Source: Liolophura sinensis
Taxonomy: Eukaryota; Mollusca; Polyplacophora; Chitonida; Chitonidae
Length of the DNA: 64,000 nucleotides
Assembly: GCF_032854445.1 (NCBI RefSeq)
Contig: NC_088298.1
Location: 8,421,504-8,485,503 of the forward strand
Reading direction: 5' to 3'
Positions 23,051 through 36,138 of this stretch are shown piece by piece. A program made the position numbers and the translations under genes. The first letter of the stretch is position 1; every line of letters starts with the position of its first letter. Below the pieces are notes generated by a model, which was not told the DNA's origin, did not search any database, and saw nothing but the letters and a program-made list of their open reading frames with translations.

Positions 23051-24611
23051 AGGTATTTAAGGCGAGGAAATGAATTATGAGAATTCCGCTTGTGATTGCA
23101 AGATTTATAAATTATTATAAGAAAAACGGTTGATGTGGATGAGCTCTTTTGCTACGTGGCGCCGAAACGTAACCAAGATATTATGAATTCACGCTCCGGC
23201 CAAAAATTGGAACGAATTCACATCAACCGGTGTTCATTTAATTTATCATACACCAAACATTACACCATTCAACTGGAGAGCAAAATTTAGTAAACTTTAA
23301 TCGCCGGAAATGAAGACTTGCCACAAAAATTTTAGAGAGTAAAACTCGTAGTAATATTTTTGGAATGGCCCAAGAGAAAAGACGCGGTGTCATGGCTAAT
23401 GCCGACGGGCAATATAAAGGTGCTGATGGCGACGTTCAATATTCAGTATAGGACATATGTATGATGGCCACAGCCTTAAAATGATATGCAAACGTAGAGA
23501 GTGTATGATACATGTGTATACGACACAGACGAATATTAAAGCATTGGTAACAGCTTTTGCAGAAATGAATTCACTTTATATTACAGTTGTGTCGCTAAAT
23601 TTCAACCTGCAGCAGACTTGGTACGATATTCAGCCTGGCAAGCCTGATAAATCCTGTACCACGCGACGCAGTGCCATGCTATATACACTTTTGATTCCCT
23701 TTGAGTGAGAAATCATGAATACAGTGTAAAAAAATATATCAAATATCAAATAATAAAAAAAAAATACACGTAAATAAATTCAACCGGAAGTTTATACCTA
23801 ATGTCACCGTATCTTAATAGACTTCAGAGTACTCCGTATGAATATCAAAAGTTTTCTTTCCGCAGGAAATATTCAATAAAGACATGGCGAATAGCAAACA
23901 TGAAAAAACATTTTTGGAGGCTAGCCAATGTCGAAATGTAAGTCATTGTACTGATGTTTGTCTGCCGATAGTGATTTACCGACCTTCAGTTGGATTTTCT
24001 TTTCAAGTTCGCCCCGCAGTTTGATTTGTTGGCGAGCTCGTGCTTTGTTCGTTTCTTGGCAGTCTCCAGCGCATTGATACATAACAGGGGTAGCGCTGCG
24101 CGAGGCAATCAATGGTCACGTGACGGAAATATTCCATACCAAGCCGCGGGCTTACTAATGCACTAGTCCGCATCGATTGGACGGAGGGAAAACAGTCTGG
24201 GGTTTTTAGATACTGACTCAGGACTTAAGAGAATATCGCCTGCATTATGCTTCTAATGTTTCATGCATGATTTATGCTAATGGCTAACTACCTGGTTGAA
24301 GGTAAATAAAAAAAATAAGGATCTTTGAAGATGGAATTTTCCCGGCAAGCTGCCGCACGAGATTTCATTATGATATACACTATGTATGTAAAAATAAATC
24401 CGTGACAGGACTCGATTAAGCTGAAGGGAAGCCCACATTTTACCACATTGTCTTTACATAATAGCTTTTATATTTTGTATAATTATATTTTTTATGGAAA
24501 TAATTTTTTTAGCAGTTTTGTTTTAAAATGTATGCAGTGAAAGTGTACTGTTACAATTGTGACGTCATCAGGGCTAATATGTTCGGTGCAGACCAATGTT
24601 ACCTATGGGCT
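23051..24611. other. no gene seen
   Basis: Contains TCACGTGA at 24116-24123 and TGACGTCA at 24560-24567. Otherwise nothing supportable. Confidence 0.5.
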
Positions 24612-24668
24612 AATAAACAAATAAATAAATAAACAAATAAATGAATAAATAAATAGATAAGTAAATAA
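24612..24668. repeat. (AAAT)n microsatellite, imperfect
   Basis: Repeated AAAT/AAAC words with occasional G. No SINE body is attached. Confidence 0.9.
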
Positions 24669-24844
24669 TACACTGAGGTATAATTTACAATTAACTACCT
24701 AAATGAATACGTACTTTTCATCATTCTAGCTCATTAAAAGTAATTAATACTACTGAAATGAATAAATAAGTAAGAAACGAAATAAATGAATAAATATTGA
24801 ATAATTTCCCAACTACAAATGAGGAACAGAAGTGGATGTGTGTG

Positions 24845-24859
24845 TATATATATATATAT

Positions 24860-24921
<62 letters not shown>
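24845..24921. repeat. (TA)n microsatellite
   Basis: Alternating T and A with one G interruption near 24861. Confidence 0.96.
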
Positions 24922-24924
<3 letters not shown>

Positions 24925-25409
24925 TGAAATAGCCCAAAGACTCTGTAGTTAACATCTATAGTTTATAGCTAACATTCTTACCTAAGAAATAGGTTCACGG
25001 TCGCGTAACCTTTTCCCTATCGTCAATGCTAAATGCAGTCGCGGATAACTCTAGTTCTGGATCAGTGGCAATGTGGATAATTCGGTATATAATTTGAAGA
25101 AACTGTCATTAATCACATAATCAATAAATCAGACAGACCTGTCAGCTCGGGCATCTCTCTCCGTGCATATATATAGTCTTTGTCTCGTCGTGTGACATTA
25201 CCCAGTTTAATTAAATACAGAAATGATGGATCACGTGACCAACGCCCATCGTCTGCGTAAACATTTGACAATCAATCAAAATTTTGAGATCGATCACTGG
25301 AAAAGTAATCAATATATCACGGATTATATGATTAATCCTTAACTGGGAATTTATTTCTTCTATATTTTACACCACACATCAAGGCTCGTTGGTTTTTACT
25401 GCTCCATAA

Positions 25410-25412
<3 letters not shown>

Positions 25413-25471
<59 letters not shown>
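25413..25471. repeat. (TA)n microsatellite
   Basis: Uninterrupted alternating A and T, about 59 bases. Confidence 0.96.
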
Positions 25472-25474
<3 letters not shown>

Positions 25475-25596
25475 TATGACGTTTTCTTGTTATATCCTTG
25501 AGCGAAATATAGTCCATCATGAAAAGGTTGCCATGTTTTACCACTCCAAGTGATTTGGTCGAACGAATCGTGAGTTTAAGTGAGGCAAATGAATTT

Positions 25597-25624
25597 ATCA
25601 ATCAATCAATCAATCAATCAATCA
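25597..25624. repeat. (ATCA)n microsatellite
   Basis: Seven perfect tetranucleotide units. A shorter version of the same word recurs near 26333-26348. Confidence 0.95.
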
Positions 25625-28600
25625 GCTGATGTGTTAATGGGTCATTTCTTTTTTGCAATCAAGGTTGATCTCCAGAAATGCAAATTTGAACGATTCAAGT
25701 CTTTCATTTAAGCACGCTGTGAAACTGTATAATTCAAGAGTTAAACTGTGATGTATGAAGTCGACAAATCATTAACTCAGCCATCCATGGTTTAAATGAG
25801 TCATCCACATAATGGTAAAGGAAATTCTTATGTGAAGTGTATGTGAAGAGTATGAAAAATCATTTAACAGTGATTATAGAAACAGTTCGATTTATAGTTT
25901 ATAGAACTTTATCATCCCAGTAAAATGTATTAAAAACTTGGAATTCTCACATCCGGTTTTGGCAACATAACACACACACACTGCTAGATTTCATCATTCA
26001 TAATTCATATAGATATATGAATGCATTCGCCGAAAGGACCTTAAAACGTATAAGATCAGCAAAACATATGCATGTGACGTCACTAATAGCATCTGGGTTA
26101 CCACAGACAACCACAGAATCCAGGGTTTTAAAACCAGATTACAAATAAAAACCTAAATCGGTGTATTTTTCTGAACAGTGTTTTTTGGTCTTCCTTTTGA
26201 TATGTACTTCACCTTAGTGCCGTCTTTGCCTTTAATCATGCAGCCAATGTATCTACCTCATAAATGTCCACCCAAAAGGTGTCCACCCATGCAATGAATA
26301 AACAAGTTATAGTATCAAAAAAAAAGAAAACAACCAATCAATCAATCACTAATTGATTTTCTGTAAGTAAATAACCAATCAATTCGGGAGGTTTCCCATA
26401 AATCGACTGATACAATAGACAATATACGGGACAAAGAGGCTGATTATTAACAAAGGTGTCGGCCAACAGATCACTTCCCAACAAAATGGATACTATAGCA
26501 ATATTTCGGCAGTAATGACGATACATCAAAGCACACAGTCGAGCAGTAAATCAATCAATCAAAAGCATGAACGCCTCTATAGGCTGTATGCTCATTTCAA
26601 AGCGAAATTAACTGTTAATATATTTTTCATTCTCAATGCAAGCTGTACCAGAACCAGCCAACCATCCCTTCTTATCAATCATTCAGCATTAATGACTTCC
26701 TGTTACAAACAACTGTGAGCCAGAAGTCACAAAAGGCATGAGAAGATTGTCAGAAGAGATGTTTGAAGCCTCTACCGGCGACGAGTAAATCCCTGCTCGA
26801 AAGATCAAATATTGGGGCCAAATCTGCGTTAATACACCTTTTTTTCTGCTCTGTGACCAAACATAGCTATTAGTAAGGAAAAAAATCCATAAACTCTAAA
26901 TACCGTGCAGGCTAGATCAGACACGAACCAAGCAAAAAATGTTGTATTTTGGGTGCTTTTCCTATGCCAAGTTTTTCCATACTGCGTTCTTATGTTGGGT
27001 ACCCTTGGAATGCTTTGTGAACCACGTTTAACCTGGTGCCCGATGCAAATCGTCCGTTTGTGATGTGTAGCACCGTATGCACTGAAGACCACTTTCATTG
27101 AATCCCCAATGTTGTTTTTGCATGATTTCACCATCTCAAAGGCACCCTGGGAATGATTACGCTTGGAGAATCAAAGGTTTGTTTGATCACTTCTTGCTCA
27201 CGCAGGAGTAATATTCGTGCAGTGCCCTCGTACCTTGCTACAGGCTTTGCATTTATGTGTTTTCGGAAACCTCTCGAGACTACTTCACGTTTGCTCTTAG
27301 ACTGGTTCCCGTGTTAACGTGATATCAACCCAAACTATAGCAGACAAGGAATGGCGTGTATATAAGGGGCATTAAATATGAAATATCCAACATCGAGTCT
27401 TACTGTCCCGTGATCCATTCAGTCCTAGTTTTATTAGTTTTACAGACAAAAGATTAGTTTTTAGGTCGGGAAAGATAAAAATGTCCTATACTAACTATGC
27501 GTTTTGTGTTTTTGTCATTGTTTTTTTTTGTCGGTTTTCTATTGAAAATCACATATTCCCCCCTTATCTTAATGACATGCCTGGAAAAAGTGATGCTTGT
27601 GGCTATCTGGCTATATAATCTTTAGCATTTGTCGGAAGTCTTCAATGGTCACACAAAACTTAGCTTACAACAATTTTGTTTCTAGCTGTTCATTGGAAAC
27701 TATTGTTTATCTAGCGCTAAATTACCGTGACAGGTATACAGTAATTCGAAGCAAATGCGCCTATTTTGATGTTGATAATGTAGTTAAATAATTGTTATGC
27801 AATCCTTGACTTCTTTCAAAAATTCGTCTTTCCGCCGAAACAATGTGTAATTTGTCATTTGCAGCAGGGATGAAACCTTTAAGTCAAATAAAACCCAAAA
27901 GGAAAAAAATCGGTCAAACAAGGTCTTGATTCTGAAGTTTATTGCCAGTAATTCACATCAGAAGGCAGATTATTTATGTCTCCCATGGCTTTGTCTATTA
28001 TATCCTCTTTTTACAATGATCAGAATCTGATAAGAAAAAACACCCATCAGGAGTATGTAGACGATGCATTAGGTATTCACGGGCCTTCGTCAAGAATCCA
28101 TTATTCTTCGGGTGCTATGGCAACGTTTTGAAAAATGACGTAAGAATAGCTCCTCAATTATTGACATTTATCCGGGGTTTGAATGGTCGGATGTGTTATT
28201 TGACGAATAGCTCGATCTGAGGCCAAGTTTCCAACGAGGATCCGTATAGTGTTCAGCTTTGTTTAGAATCCAAACAGTGACGCGATTTTTCGAAACCAGC
28301 AAGCAAACCTCAGATTTTGTATGGCAGACACTGACTGGGTGGCCAGCACCGCCCAAATTGTCGTTTTTGTTGGCAGCAAAATGGAAAAAGTCACTTTGGC
28401 AAATGACCAAATTTTATCGTAGGCGTTTTGCTACTCTGGTTTCCCAGGAAAGCACCTCGTCTTTCTTTCGCGTTCTTTGTGAGATGTCGAAATTGAGCCC
28501 CCATCCCAACCCACTTCCCTCCGTCCCCACGTTTATCTGGTGACGCGAACCGTCGAGTAATTCCCAGTAACCTTTGAGTAATTGCTTTCCGTTAATACCC

Positions 28601-29009
28601 CTTCAATATCTAGGTATCCTTCGTCCGACGTGATCGTAACTCGCCTGTTTAAATGCTCCTCTCGAAAATAGCTCAATACAACAACCCTGTGATCAGCAGC
28701 TCATTAGGCGCCTGCCACTGATATCTGCTACTCAACCTTGTAACAGGCATCAAGGAATATTTAATGAGAGTTCCCCCCAAGTGTTACGTAATATTTTGTT
28801 ATGTCCTCGCACAGGAGGCGCAAATGGGTCATTTTAGATGCTGTGTTTTCTCTTGCGGCAAGAAAAGTAGCTGCAGTTGCCCTCATATTGTTAAGACATA
28901 TTTTGCGAATTTCCGTCAAATATCTCCGCTTAGCTTTACGTTTTCTTTTTGCCAATGTTAAGTTTTTTCAAGTGAATATTTATCTTGAGAATCTTGAATT
29001 TTTACAAAT
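25625..29009. other. no gene seen
   Basis: Contains TGACGTCA at 26075-26082. Open frames up to about 100 codons occur but lack codon bias and splice context. The longest (from an ATG at 28801) runs into the following SINE. Confidence 0.5.
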
Positions 29010-29020
29010 TGGTGATTTAG

Positions 29021-29147
29021 TTTTATTTATTTATTTATTTATTTATTTGATTGGGGTTTTACGCCGTACTCAAGAATATTCCACTTATGCTTTGGCGGCC
29101 AGCATTATGGTGGGAGGAAACCGGGGGAAACCCACGACCATCCGCAG
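29021..29147 (-). mobile_element. 5'-truncated SINE with perfect 11-bp target-site duplication
   Basis: (TTTA)n tail, GGGGTTTTACGCCGTACTC, GGCCAGCATTATGGTGGGAG and CCCACGACCATCCGCAG are present; the tRNA head and half of the central domain are absent. TGGTGATTTAG lies immediately on both sides (29010-29020 and 29148-29158). The truncation therefore happened during insertion, as in target-primed reverse transcription, and not by later deletion. Confidence 0.96.
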
Positions 29148-29158
29148 TGGTGATTTAG

Positions 29159-30534
29159 AAGAAACCCTCTATAATTAGGTATCTTGTTTGTTCCCATCAG
29201 GCTGTAAACGCGATATATATCGGCTAATGCAGCCGTTGAAAGATGCATGCGCGTTCAACAGATGTGACGAGCACTTACTGAACAACGGCCTGACAATTTG
29301 TTTGAGGTCTTAAGTTCTAATTAAATCGCTAATGATACATTTTAAAAGCAGTCCTTATGACTGATGCTTCCCTTCATCATCATTAAAAACTCCTTACAAA
29401 TGGACAAACGGATACATTTTACTGCTGATCAACTTTCAGTCACTTATATAACACAACAAAGGAGGTTTGTTGCCTGGGGCTGTGTAATTTGTGTATATGC
29501 GCTGATGTTCTCTCGTAAAGAGCGACAATTGTCACCACATTGCAGTGTCAAACAACCCGAAGAAATGCAAACCGGTATCGTTGTTTTCTTTTTTCTTTTT
29601 TTCCCCATTCTTTGTTTTTTTCGTAAACCAGCTATTAGAGATTCTTCAATTGCCGTTCGGCTGGAAATGGTGCTCTTTTCTGAGCCCGAAAACCAAATTA
29701 CGCAAGGAATCGCTTAAAGGGTTTTTGTTTCCGAATGACGGGATGCAGAGCCCCAAACCTGGACGCCAAGAATAAAGAGCTTGTTCGGCTCAACAAGCAA
29801 TTCCAGGAAATCTCCACTTTTTTACCGCCTCAACCATGCCTATAATTAGTCGCAGCTGAACAATAACCAATAATGATATAACAACTGGCTGAGAGCAATT
29901 TCAAAATACATTAAGAGGCCTTTCAGCGAAAGACTTTATTAGGTTCAATTTTGCAATTCAAATGCTAAGTGGTTGATGACCTAAACTACATAATTGATGT
30001 TGCTAAGTTGCGCCATTCAAAGAAAACGTTTGGAAAGGAAACGTTTGGAAATATTGAATTTCCATCCCAATGTTCTTCTCCACAACAAAAGTGTTATTCC
30101 CGGTATATTAAATAAGAATTTTCAATTATGATAATGGAAGGTTCAAAATATCAGGAAAAATTAGTTTATAATTATTGTTGAATTTTCATGCTGTTTTTGA
30201 TTTAACACAACTGTAAAAACAGAGAAATCACCACAAATACTATAAACCTTCCCATTCAGAACCGGTGACTTATGGTGCAATATTTCGTCGATTCTTTCCG
30301 CTTTGCACCTTCTCTCAAATTGAAAATCCCTTAATTATGTCGAAGAACCATTCCTTTATTTTCTTGGTGCTGGGGTTAGCTTTTAGTGAGGTTTGTCGTA
30401 GAAAACAAAACTTTTGATATGTCCGTGCAATAGAAGAAAATCACGATTCTTTTGTCCATGTAAGTTTAAATTCGCCGACTTTTGAGGGCGAAACCAATGC
30501 TTTCCTACAGCACGATTGTTTCTTGTCGTGTCAG
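29159..30534. other. no confident gene
   Basis: A frame near 29735-29842 reads coiled-coil-like words (NKELVRLNKQFQEI). It has a CAG boundary at 29747, but it ends at a TAA with no usable donor and no pyrimidine tract. Not called. Confidence 0.45.
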
Positions 30535-30656
30535 TTATTTATTTATTTGATTGGTGCTTACGCCGCACTCAAAAATATTTCACTTTTTCGGTGGCGGCCA
30601 GCATTATAGTGGGAGGAAACCGGGCAGACCCGGGGGGGGGGGGGGGCACCACGACC
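30535..30656 (-). mobile_element. SINE, head truncated, with G run
   Basis: (TTTA)n tail, GATTGGTGCTTACGCCGCAC, GGCGGCCAGCATTATAGTGG and CCGGGCAGACCC are followed by 15 G residues (30632-30646) where full copies have a short G stretch. A short CACCACGACC follows. The expanded G run appears to be an internal slippage event. Confidence 0.92.
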
Positions 30657-31903
30657 CCGTCGTTTGATTGAGCAGTTGATGTATAGGATGTTTGGTTGTC
30701 CGGTGATGCTGGCTGATTTTGGCCTCTTTGACTTTTTTCTGGCCAAATTAACCCACTTGATCAATGTTGAAAGGAGCTCTTGTTGTTGACCCTATTTTTT
30801 GGTCTTGATCCAAGGTCCAGAGCCATTTTGTCGAGCAACCTTTGATATGTTCTGTAGGGATTATGGGAAGCAGGTGGTAGTTCGAATTGACCCGGGTAAA
30901 ATTCAATCAGGGGTCTTGCCCCTTGAGGTTATTGGTGGCAAATAGATCACAGAGGTGCGCAGAATGGCCTGTCCTGCCAGTCAGAGGCAGACGCTTTATC
31001 TGGCTGTGTATAAAAACCCTGCAGGAAGTCCATACGAGAATCTTAATCTGAGGTAAAACGTTCGTTTTTCACCAGCATTACGTCCACGCGATCATCTCGT
31101 TCGTGATCAACGCTCTAATGCCTCGAGATTAAGCCTATTAAAAATTGATAACGAAACAGAAAAAAAACACGTCATCAACGAGAGATACGGGAACAATACC
31201 TAAACCTTAAACTATGCGAAGATACCCAAGAAAAAGGAAAATAATTGCCAACAACCAGCTCTATGTTCCGTCCGCGCTTTTCTATGATTAGGCAGAGATG
31301 TGTTAATTTCCTCCGGCGTGCCCCATAGAGGCAGCTCCATACATCAAGCCTATCCCGGGGGTGGGATCGTCTACTTACCCGTGCTCTGGTCGCTGTCCAC
31401 ACGCTCCTAGGCTACGCTCATGTTTTATTCAAACCACCCTGATTACTACGCATACAACCGTTAATATTTAACGTACGAACATCTCCACCATGCATGCATA
31501 AAGGGAGAAGTTTTTCCCCCCAGTACGAGCCTTAAGTATTTCGCTGATATACAAGATCGACGTACACCGTACAGCTATTTCAATAAAAAAAGAAACACAA
31601 AAATTACGCCCAAGTCCCTCGTCACCTGATGAGGGCATCGCCAATTGCTGTGTTAAAATGACAACTGAAGTCTAAATTTTTCAGTTGAAGCCGAAGAGGA
31701 AAATGTCTCTTACCGATTGGTAATGTTCTTTATAAAGGTTTATGTAAATGCTTGTCCTTCCACAGAAACCATTAACCAATTCCAGAATTGCATCGAAAGT
31801 TCAATTCTTTTGTTTGAGGACGCTCCACTCACCCTAACAGAGTACTTTTGTACCGCTGGCTTCAACACAAAATAAACTCAGCGGAATCTGCAACATTCTT
31901 TGT
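30657..31903. other. no gene seen
   Basis: Ordinary sequence. Open frames are short and unbiased. Confidence 0.5.
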
Positions 31904-31981
31904 CTTAAGCCAGATTTGAACCCGCGCCTTGTGCGTGTTAGCAACAGAAGGCAAACACCTCTTACCACCAGACTGGGCAGT
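31904..31981 (-). repeat. tRNA-like sequence, probable SINE head
   Basis: On the minus strand an A-box-like CTGGTGGTAAGAGGTG is followed at tRNA-like distance by a near-perfect B box GGGTTCAAATCTGG. Acceptor-stem pairing is poor, so it is not a functional tRNA by eye. It differs from the head of the main SINE family. Confidence 0.4.
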
Positions 31982-32039
31982 CTGATCCAAAAATTCTGAT
32001 CAAGTTTTTATTCAGAGCGGAGTTCTTTACGGTTACTTC

Positions 32040-32107
32040 ATAAACATCAACCAAGTAGGAAGAACGACGTTAAACCCCAAGCACTCACTCACTCACTCAC
32101 TCACTCA
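32040..32107 (+). repeat. GACGTTAAACCCC tail motif with (ACTC)n
   Basis: GAACGACGTTAAACCCCAAG leads into six (CACT) units. This arrangement resembles the 3' end of another molluscan SINE class, from memory. The tRNA-like element just upstream faces the other way, so two different relics are probably adjacent. Confidence 0.45.
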
Positions 32108-32917
32108 ACCATGTAGGTAAATAGAACGCTACTTACCTGCATATAGCCACCTGATTTATGCATGTTTTGAAAATATTTGAGTAGAGGATATGCTTGAAAT
32201 CTGTCCATAAATCTAGCCGAGACGATCGGTCCAGGGGCACAATCGATAGCTGGTATTCATATTCACAAGTTGCTAGTGAGATTAATATAAAAAATCTATA
32301 TCCAATTTTCGTTTTAATTACAATTTCGTAATCACTTTCGGTGTAGATTTACCTGTTCAAATAATGAAAGTTTTCTTTGTTATGTTCATTTGGCATTTTC
32401 TTCGATTATCTTATTTTTGACCTGGAACGGGAGGTCTAATTTACTTATTGGTTCTTATCACTTAAACGACTCTTCCTGGTCACTATTAATAGAGCACTGG
32501 TATATAACATAATATTTGCGGCTTTTGTAATCTACAGCAAAATTCGTTTAACATTGTCATGAGTAGGAAAGAATTGACAAATTCCTTGAAATTGCCCTTA
32601 AGTTCATCAGAGTATATTGCATATTGTCAGGGTACTTTTGTATTGTTTGTTGTTTCCTTTCAGGATAAGATACAAACTCGTATTACGGACACCCCAGTTT
32701 CCGCAGTGGTCTTAAAAGTGAACAGTTCTTAGGTAAACGGTATAACCTAAGAATACTGACTTCACTGATTCTCAAAAACATTCCTTACGTCTTTCCAACA
32801 TCATTGAAAACTGTTCACTGCTTCTCGTTGCGTGATTCCGCCCTATTAGTGTACTTTGTATACTTTCTTAGTTCTTTAGTGGTTTGTACTAAAACGTCGT
32901 TTTTGGAAAGTAACCTT
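32108..32917. other. no confident gene
   Basis: On the minus strand an ATG at 32163-32161 opens nine codons to a consensus donor CAG|GTAAGT (exon side ending at 32137). Such pairings are common by chance, and nothing else supports it. Confidence 0.45.
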
Positions 32918-32963
32918 GTGATTATTGACCTGAAACGTCCATTTTGGTTGACGGCTGGTATAC
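32918..32963 (+). repeat. dispersed repeat R2, copy 2
   Basis: Partner of 8676-8722, about 78% identical over 46 bases and sharing the CATTTTGGTTGACG core. Confidence 0.5.
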
Positions 32964-33995
32964 GGATTTCTGTTTAGGCGCTTAAGCATAAATCAAACAA
33001 ATAATCGAACAGACTCGTTTTTATAGCTAATGGAGACATCCATAAGGTTGCTACGTTTTTCCGATTCGAGAAACATGGATCTTAAATGGAAATAATTTGG
33101 ACACTTTTTAATCAAGAAATGTTTAGATTGTGCTTTGTGGCAAACTTGAGCTATAAGCTTCTTTAACATGCCCCTCTTCTGATGACAGCTCAAGGTTTAC
33201 CGCCTGCTAAATTCCACTAATTTCCGTGGCCTTCTTTATCCACTTGTATAATTGTTTCTCCTTTTTTGTCGCAAAATGGACTTCCTCTCCTGCATGGACT
33301 TGATAAGAATGGACTTTTGTTTGCAAGCGCAACCGGAAGCGAACTAATTATTAACTACGGAGCAGTTTTCCGCACCAGATAATGCAAGACACATTTGCAG
33401 TTGTTTTCCTCGGGGAACAAGCTGTGATGTGCTTTTTCGCTGATTTAAGTGTTAATGGTTACAAGGCTATCCAGCGAATATTGATAGGACTTTCATGAAA
33501 TCATTTATGCCAGCCTTGTCGGAAACAGTGCCGAACTGGTTCCCGATTTTTCTGCTGTGCATGGTCGGAAACCATGGACTGTACTTTGTGTCCCGGTGAT
33601 TGGCTACTGTCAACTACAAATGCCTTTCTGGCTGATGCGGTGACGTTAAGGCACCGAAACCGAATTAGTCTTACCCGCTCCATGTAATATTCTTGTCATT
33701 TTGTCACTACGTTTTGGGCAATAAACACCCAATTTTTTCAACAATCCGGTGTCGACGCTTGCGATGAAAGATGGTTGTCAGGCATCTTGCGATTTCCCGA
33801 TAATCTAGTTCCGTTCTTTGGAATTTCGGTGTCAAGCACAAAGTAAGAGACTACGGTTGGAAAGTAAAACTAGACGCTTGTGATAGTTTGCACACGATGA
33901 CACGTAACGGGTGAAATCCGACCAGTTGTTAATTTACACAATAGTTAGACTTTTCTTCTAACCTTTCATGTAAATGCTTAATTAAGCATTAAACT

Positions 33996-34056
33996 GGCAT
34001 TAAGGTTTGGTTAGAATTAAGCAATAAAAATATGCATTGATGTTAATTGCAATTTA
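33996..34056 (-). repeat. dispersed repeat R1, 5'-end fragment
   Basis: GTTAGAATTAAGCAATAAAA followed by ATGCATTGATGTTAATTGCA matches the outer part of the 39.2 kb R1 copy (GGTAGAATTAAGTAAAAAAA, then GTGATGTCAGTTTGCA) in the same orientation. Confidence 0.5.
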
Positions 34057-34420
34057 CTAAACGTGTCTGATCCAGACGAGATAAGAGAATGGTTTGAGTC
34101 TATAACACCGCCATGTTGGAAGAAATTACTGTCATCTTCTTTCTTTTGTTCAGGTTTTCTGTTGATAATATAATTAAACAAACTGGTGGAGTACCTACTT
34201 AAAGCATTAATTTATATTTGGCAATTGCTGCAAGAATACCATCTGCACTCGTTGTGTCAGGAAAATTGATAATGTTTTTGTTTGGCGCTTAAAATGTCAA
34301 ATAGGATGTACTCTGAGTATTAGTTTTACCATTTCACGTATAGTTTATCTACCAAAACGCTGTCACGAGTACAGCTGATCATATTTTGTGTTAAAAATAT
34401 TTCTGACTGGAAGTAGTGAA

Positions 34421-34612
34421 GCTTAAGCCATGGTGGAGGGCGTGCAATTTGTTATTATTTATATATTTACATGAACAGTTAGAACAAAACTTTGTTACGT
34501 GAGACAAATTGGCAAGAAGCCGTATTTCACCGTTAAGTATGACCATTTGCCAGCTATCACACTGTCGTCGCTGCTCTGGTTTTACTCTCTATGCTGTACA
34601 TTTTTATTTATA
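34421..34612 (+). repeat. dispersed repeat R1, long copy
   Basis: Contains the family anchors in order: GCTTAAGCCATGG, ACATGAACAGTTAGAAC, CTATCACACTGTCGTCG and TTTTACTCTCTATGCTGTAC. It aligns over about 190 bases to the reverse complement of 39150-39368, and in part to 44551-44668 and 50567-50758. No terminal repeat, tRNA head or open frame is evident, so the class is unknown. Confidence 0.75.
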
Positions 34613-35710
34613 ATGCACATGGACACGTATCTCCATTTAAACAACAATTTCTCGCACCTTATTGATAGGACAGATTGATACTTCTAACCTAGTGCGTGTA
34701 GCGACAGGTTTGTTTGTTTTCTTATAGAAATAGCAAATGCGCAATATTCGTGTCCTCGCGGTGCATGTGTACTGGGACTAGCTGGGATGTTAGTGCTCGA
34801 CATAGTGTTCCAGTGAGGCAGCACTCTAAATATGTGGGAATGACGATCGGTGTGATACAAGGAGATGCATTCATGAAATAAGCAAAATAATGGTCAAGCT
34901 GATAAATTTTAAGGATACGTGAAAAGGTACTATAAATCGAAGGGTATTGTTTTAAGGAAAAGTTGATGCATGTTTTATATTTCTTACCCCTGTATGTCCA
35001 TCAATAGTCAAACAAATCCGAAATGACGTCAATGAATATATCGGAAGCGCGAGAATTAGCGCCCGACATATTCGAATTTCACCCGCAACCAAGTTGTTTT
35101 GACAGCTGCCATCGATGACGATGGAACCTTAGGAAAGCAGAAGTTTAAAGCCATTTTTAAGCCACCAAGAAGAAGGCTGAAAACCTATTTTTGTCCTATT
35201 CATATACTCTGTTTCAAGAAATAAAAAACAAGCGTTTCATTTATCCTTTAAACAAAAAAAATTATACGGAAAGTATTATACTGTCCGTCTTCAGTGACTA
35301 GACAAATTCACATCAGTCACATTTTCTCATGTCCAAGTGATGTTAGGTTAAACGAAACTGACACTAGGTAAACGGCGACAAGCTTCTTAAAATAGAACAG
35401 AGAAGGAGTGATCTTGCTATTTGTTTAACGTTGGCACTATAACCGCCATAATAGCATTATACGAAGAAAATGGTTGAGATAGGCTGGTAAGATATCTAAG
35501 TGCAATCCATTACAGGGAGAGCAGATACACGGCTGAATACGGTTATGCCGACATTAAGTGCACCAGGTGCTTTTCATCCGCGGTTAATGACGGGAGTGTT
35601 TACAGAGGCCCGTTTTTAAGCCCAAGATTTTAATCCTATTTAATCACACACAAAAAAATGTTCGAAGTTACTGATTGCTCAAACTTGGGTGAAACATTGT
35701 ACATATGCAG
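34613..35710. other. no confident gene
   Basis: Contains TGACGTCA at 35024-35031. A frame at 35106-35224 after a TTGTTTTGACAG acceptor reads AAIDDDGTLGKQKFKAIF but is not GC3-biased and has no donor. Confidence 0.45.
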
Positions 35711-35853
35711 GGAATCAGGGGTGGACACAGTTAAAGGTTTACTTGGATTACAGATTTTACGATCAGGCGCGAAATTGCTTTGTTAAACACCGCCCCGTTG
35801 GATATACCGAAGCCATGACAGTCTGGTTTTCTGTGGGCCAGGCCTGTCCCTCT
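35711..35853 (+). CDS. possible internal exon, unknown protein
   Basis: Bounded by CATATGCAG|GG and a good donor TCT|GTAAGC. The frame begins after two bases and ends in phase 0, with just over half of third positions G or C. It contains the string WTQLKVYLDYRFYDQARN. The acceptor's pyrimidine tract is weak. The phase agrees with the candidate exon 285 bases downstream. The peptide is not recognised and no domain is visible. Taken alone this would be a chance call; the pairing raises it slightly. Confidence 0.25.
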
Positions 35854-36138
35854 GTAAGCCAAAGTCTCTAGCCAGACAGTCTTCGCCAGCGACAAGCCAT
35901 ATGTACAGCAACATACTAAATCTTTTTAATTTAAATAGATATGCAAAATATTTAATAGACTTTTTTTATATAAATTAAAGACAGTGCACTAAAAAGTAGG
36001 ACTTGAGCGATAGAGTTTTCGGTTTCTGTTATTGTGGGTTTCGTTTGCGTTGATGATGTAAAATATTGGCGTACAAGACAAAGAAATTCAAAGTTATTAA
36101 TTTAAAAAATATATATCTAATTTTCCATTCTTCTATAG

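Noticed and set aside
28801-29178. 125-codon ATG frame running into the 29.0 kb SINE
   Set aside because: No codon bias, poor start context and a C-terminal third made of SINE sequence; chance read-through.
29364-29717. 117-codon plus-strand frame
   Set aside because: Contains a long T run translated as Phe, with no bias or splice support.
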